Assembly (NCBI RefSeq): GCF_001404515.1
Contig: NZ_CXWE01000001.1
Coordinates: 310,001-374,000 of the forward strand
Source of the DNA: Roseibium album
GTDB lineage: Bacteria > Pseudomonadota > Alphaproteobacteria > Rhizobiales > Stappiaceae
Length of the DNA: 64,000 nt
Direction: 5' to 3'
Shown here: positions 62,238-64,000 of the stretch, one piece after another
How positions within the stretch are numbered: position 1 is the first letter of the stretch
Layout of the letters: each line of letters starts with the position of its first letter
Notes under the pieces: model-generated
What the model was told of the DNA's origin: nothing
Seen by the model: only the letters and a program-made list of their open reading frames with translations
Databases searched by the model: none
Made by a program: the position numbers and the translations under genes

Positions 62238-63551
62238 TTAGTAAGCGGGTCCCATGACGAGGTCCGGAAGCCAAGTTGCGAGACCCGGGAACAGGCACAG
62301 CAGGAGAATCGCAACAAGCATGCAGAGGACGAACGGCAGGGACCCGACCAGGATCTTCTTGAGCGAAATATCCGGTGCGATTCCGTTGATCACGTAGAGA
62401 TTGAGGCCGACCGGCGGGGAAATCAGCCCGATTTCCATGTTGATGGTCAGCACCACCGCGAACCAGATCGGGTCGAATCCGGCGCTGACGATTACCGGCA
62501 AGAGGATTGGGGCTGCCATCAGGATGACTGCAACCGGTGGCAGGAAAAACCCTGCTACGATGAGGAAGAAATTGATCGCCGCCATCAGCACCCAGCGGTT
62601 GACTTCAAGGTCGCCGATCCAGGCGGCGATCGATTGCGTGATGAACAGACTGGACAGCATGTAGGAAAACACGCCGGCGGCCGCGATGATGAAAAGGATC
62701 ATCACGCTCTCCTTGGTGCTGTCGCGCAGAACTGCCCAAAGGGATCTGGGGCTTAGGAGCCTGTAAATCACCATGGCAACCAACAGGCACAGAAGAGCGC
62801 CGACCGCGGCGGTCTCGGACGGTGTCGCAACACCGCCATACATCGCGTAGAGCACACCCACGATAATCGCGATGAAGGGAAGAACGCGCGGGAGGATCTC
62901 TACCCTGTCACTCCAGGAATAGCTGACTTGTGCCGCCGATCGTTCCCCTGAGCGCCACGTTGCATAGATCGACCAGGCCATAAAGAGGCTTACCAGCAAC
63001 AGGCCCGGGATCACCCCGGCAAGAAACAGCCGTCCAATGGATGTCTCGGTGGCGATACCATAGACGATCATTGTGATGGAAGGAGGAATGAGAATGCCGA
63101 GAGTGCCGCCGGCGGCGATCGACCCGGTGGCGATTTCCTCAGGATAGCCGCGCTTGCGCATTTCCGGGATGCCCATCTTGCCGATTGCGGCACAGGTCGC
63201 AGGACTGGATCCGGACATGGCGGAAAAGAGCGCACAGGCACCAAGATTGGAGACGACAAGGCCGCCGGGAACCCTCGTCAGCCAGCGTTCGAGCGCTTCA
63301 TAAAGATCGGCACCGGCTCTGGTCGAGGCAATTGACGCGCCCATGATGATGAACATCGGGATAGACAGGAGCGCAAAGCTGTCGAGCTTGCCGAAGAATA
63401 TTTCCGGCATCAGTTCCAGAGATCTCATGCCATCGAAGATGACCAGGAAAACGGCAGACACGAGAAGCAGGCCCATGGCGACCGAAATGCCGCTGAACAA
63501 TATCAGGATTGTGATCAGTCCGACGACTGACCCAAGTAGAAGAGGGTCCAT
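62238..63551 (-). CDS. dctM: TRAP transporter large permease (DctM type)
   Basis: 437 residues with about twelve hydrophobic segments. Family motifs: MFIIMGASIASTRAGADLYE (about 61-80), GSSPATCAAIGKMGIPEM and GSIAAGGTLGILIPPSITMI (about 138-157), and TINMEIGLISPPVGLNLYV near the C-terminus. It uses the sodium gradient to import a solute handed over by a DctP-type binding protein, not seen in this window. The ATG overlaps the DctQ stop (TGATG). A carboxylate substrate is inferred from the maleate isomerase next door. Confidence 0.93.
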   Translation of the reverse strand: MDPLLLGSVVGLITILILFSGISVAMGLLLVSAVFLVIFDGMRSLELMPEIFFGKLDSFALLSIPMFIIMGASIASTRAGADLYEALERWLTRVPGGLVVSNLGACALFSAMSGSSPATCAAIGKMGIPEMRKRGYPEEIATGSIAAGGTLGILIPPSITMIVYGIATETSIGRLFLAGVIPGLLLVSLFMAWSIYATWRSGERSAAQVSYSWSDRVEILPRVLPFIAIIVGVLYAMYGGVATPSETAAVGALLCLLVAMVIYRLLSPRSLWAVLRDSTKESVMILFIIAAAGVFSYMLSSLFITQSIAAWIGDLEVNRWVLMAAINFFLIVAGFFLPPVAVILMAAPILLPVIVSAGFDPIWFAVVLTINMEIGLISPPVGLNLYVINGIAPDISLKKILVGSLPFVLCMLVAILLLCLFPGLATWLPDLVMGPAY

Positions 63552-64000
63552 CAGACTGCTCCATTCGATTTTTCGGAAAGGTTGAAAAACGTATCCGCGC
63601 AATCCGATGCAAGCTGAAGAAACAAAAGCCCGAACCCGACCGGCAGGGCCAGGTAGGGAATCCAGAGCGGTACGGCGGTAACGGTGTCCGATGTCCAGCC
63701 TCGGGTAAGGGCAAGATGCCAGTACTCGTAGCCGTAGAAGCTGCAGACGCCGATGATACAAAGAGAGGAGAGGGTGGTTGCCACCCTCAGCAGCTTGGCA
63801 CCCTTAGGCCCAAGCCACATCGGCAGAAGGTCAACATTGACGTGCCCTTTGTGCTTCTGCACGAAGGGCAGTCCGAGAAGCGTTGCGGCGACAACCAGGT
63901 ACACGACGATTTCGGTCTGCCAAACAGTCGAGCCGTTGAGGACAAAGCGGATGAAGATCATCTGGCAGGTGAGGAACACTGCGCCGAGGATCATGGTCGC
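63551..64000 (-). CDS. dctQ: TRAP transporter small permease (DctQ type), 5' end beyond the window
   Basis: 149 residues visible, four hydrophobic segments. WQTEIVVYLVVAATLLGLPF and QKHKGHVNVDLLPMWLG are family hallmarks. The frame is still open at the right edge; an ATG at 63994 exists but DctQ proteins usually start about 20 residues earlier, so the gene is treated as incomplete. It precedes and overlaps the DctM gene. The binding-protein gene is probably just past the edge. Confidence 0.85.
   Translation of the reverse strand, partial: ATMILGAVFLTCQMIFIRFVLNGSTVWQTEIVVYLVVAATLLGLPFVQKHKGHVNVDLLPMWLGPKGAKLLRVATTLSSLCIIGVCSFYGYEYWHLALTRGWTSDTVTAVPLWIPYLALPVGFGLLFLQLASDCADTFFNLSEKSNGAV

Noticed and set aside
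1..64000. tRNA, rRNA, CRISPR, insertion sequence, integrase or phage genes
   Set aside because: I looked for clover-leaf-like segments with CCA-type ends, spaced direct repeats, transposase motifs and terminal inverted repeats by eye and saw none; a tool-based scan could still find a short RNA.

Overview
The window looks like chromosomal DNA of an alphaproteobacterium in the order Hyphomicrobiales, most likely a marine Stappiaceae-type bacterium (Roseibium/Labrenzia relatives). This is inferred from protein flavour and gene order: a dnaA with rhizobial-type domain IV, the fabI / histidine phosphatase / aroC / ribBX neighbourhood, the histone-deacetylase-like / xseB / dxs / tlyA / RNA methyltransferase neighbourhood, a TIGR02301-type secreted protein, TRAP and TTT transporters, and a DmdC-like acyl-CoA dehydrogenase. 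I see no rRNA, tRNA, CRISPR array, insertion sequence, integrase or phage gene.

Layout. 1-3.9 kb: start of a TTT (TctC/Bug) solute-binding protein divergent from a LysR regulator, then a cupin, a secreted protein of unknown function, a LysE exporter and a small conserved protein. 4-10.4 kb: TIGR02301 protein, DUF3179 protein, Nudix hydrolase, YedK/HMCES-type abasic-site protein, a TPR-methyltransferase and a secreted caspase-fold protein with SH3 domains. 10.5-13.8 kb: dnaA with an AT-rich 1-kb upstream region holding hairpins. 13.8-28.6 kb: FAD oxidase, fabI, histidine phosphatase, DUF3095 protein, degenerate-GGDEF/EAL protein, aroC, TauE/SafE with a divergent LysR, dienelactone hydrolase, an HTH-fused RibBX, a methyltransferase and a TrmA/RlmD-type enzyme. 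28.6-39.7 kb: a gene probably split by a 4-bp duplication, tlyA, a copper-delivery set (DUF2946-like, PCuAC, SCO1), an MFS carrier, dxs, an orphan LuxR, xseB and an HDAC-like enzyme. 40.2-45 kb: Sua5-type tsaC divergent from an acyl-CoA dehydrogenase / enoyl-CoA hydratase / SDR cluster, with a perfect 18-bp palindrome between them. 45-53.9 kb: ankyrin protein, MscS channel, Na+/H+ antiporter with a cyclic-nucleotide-binding domain, DMT exporter and malate synthase G. 53.9-64 kb: GNAT remnant, a three-gene 2-oxoacid:ferredoxin oxidoreductase operon with its own FAD/Fe-S partner, a tandem-winged-helix regulator divergent from a VOC protein, a spermidine-synthase-like protein, maleate isomerase, and TRAP permeases running off the right edge.

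How genes work together. Three themes recur: central carbon metabolism (malate synthase G, 2-oxoacid:ferredoxin oxidoreductase, acyl-CoA oxidation), isoprenoid/fatty-acid/aromatic/riboflavin biosynthesis (dxs, fabI, aroC, ribBX), and nucleotide second-messenger functions (EAL protein, cyclase-like DUF3095 protein, cyclic-nucleotide-binding antiporter). Two familiar housekeeping neighbourhoods appear interrupted by signalling, copper and transport genes. The least explained elements are non-coding: intrinsic terminators with no gene in front of them near 36.5 and 39.8 kb (possible small RNAs), a perfect hairpin just upstream of the dnaA ribosome-binding site, and several operator-like inverted repeats.
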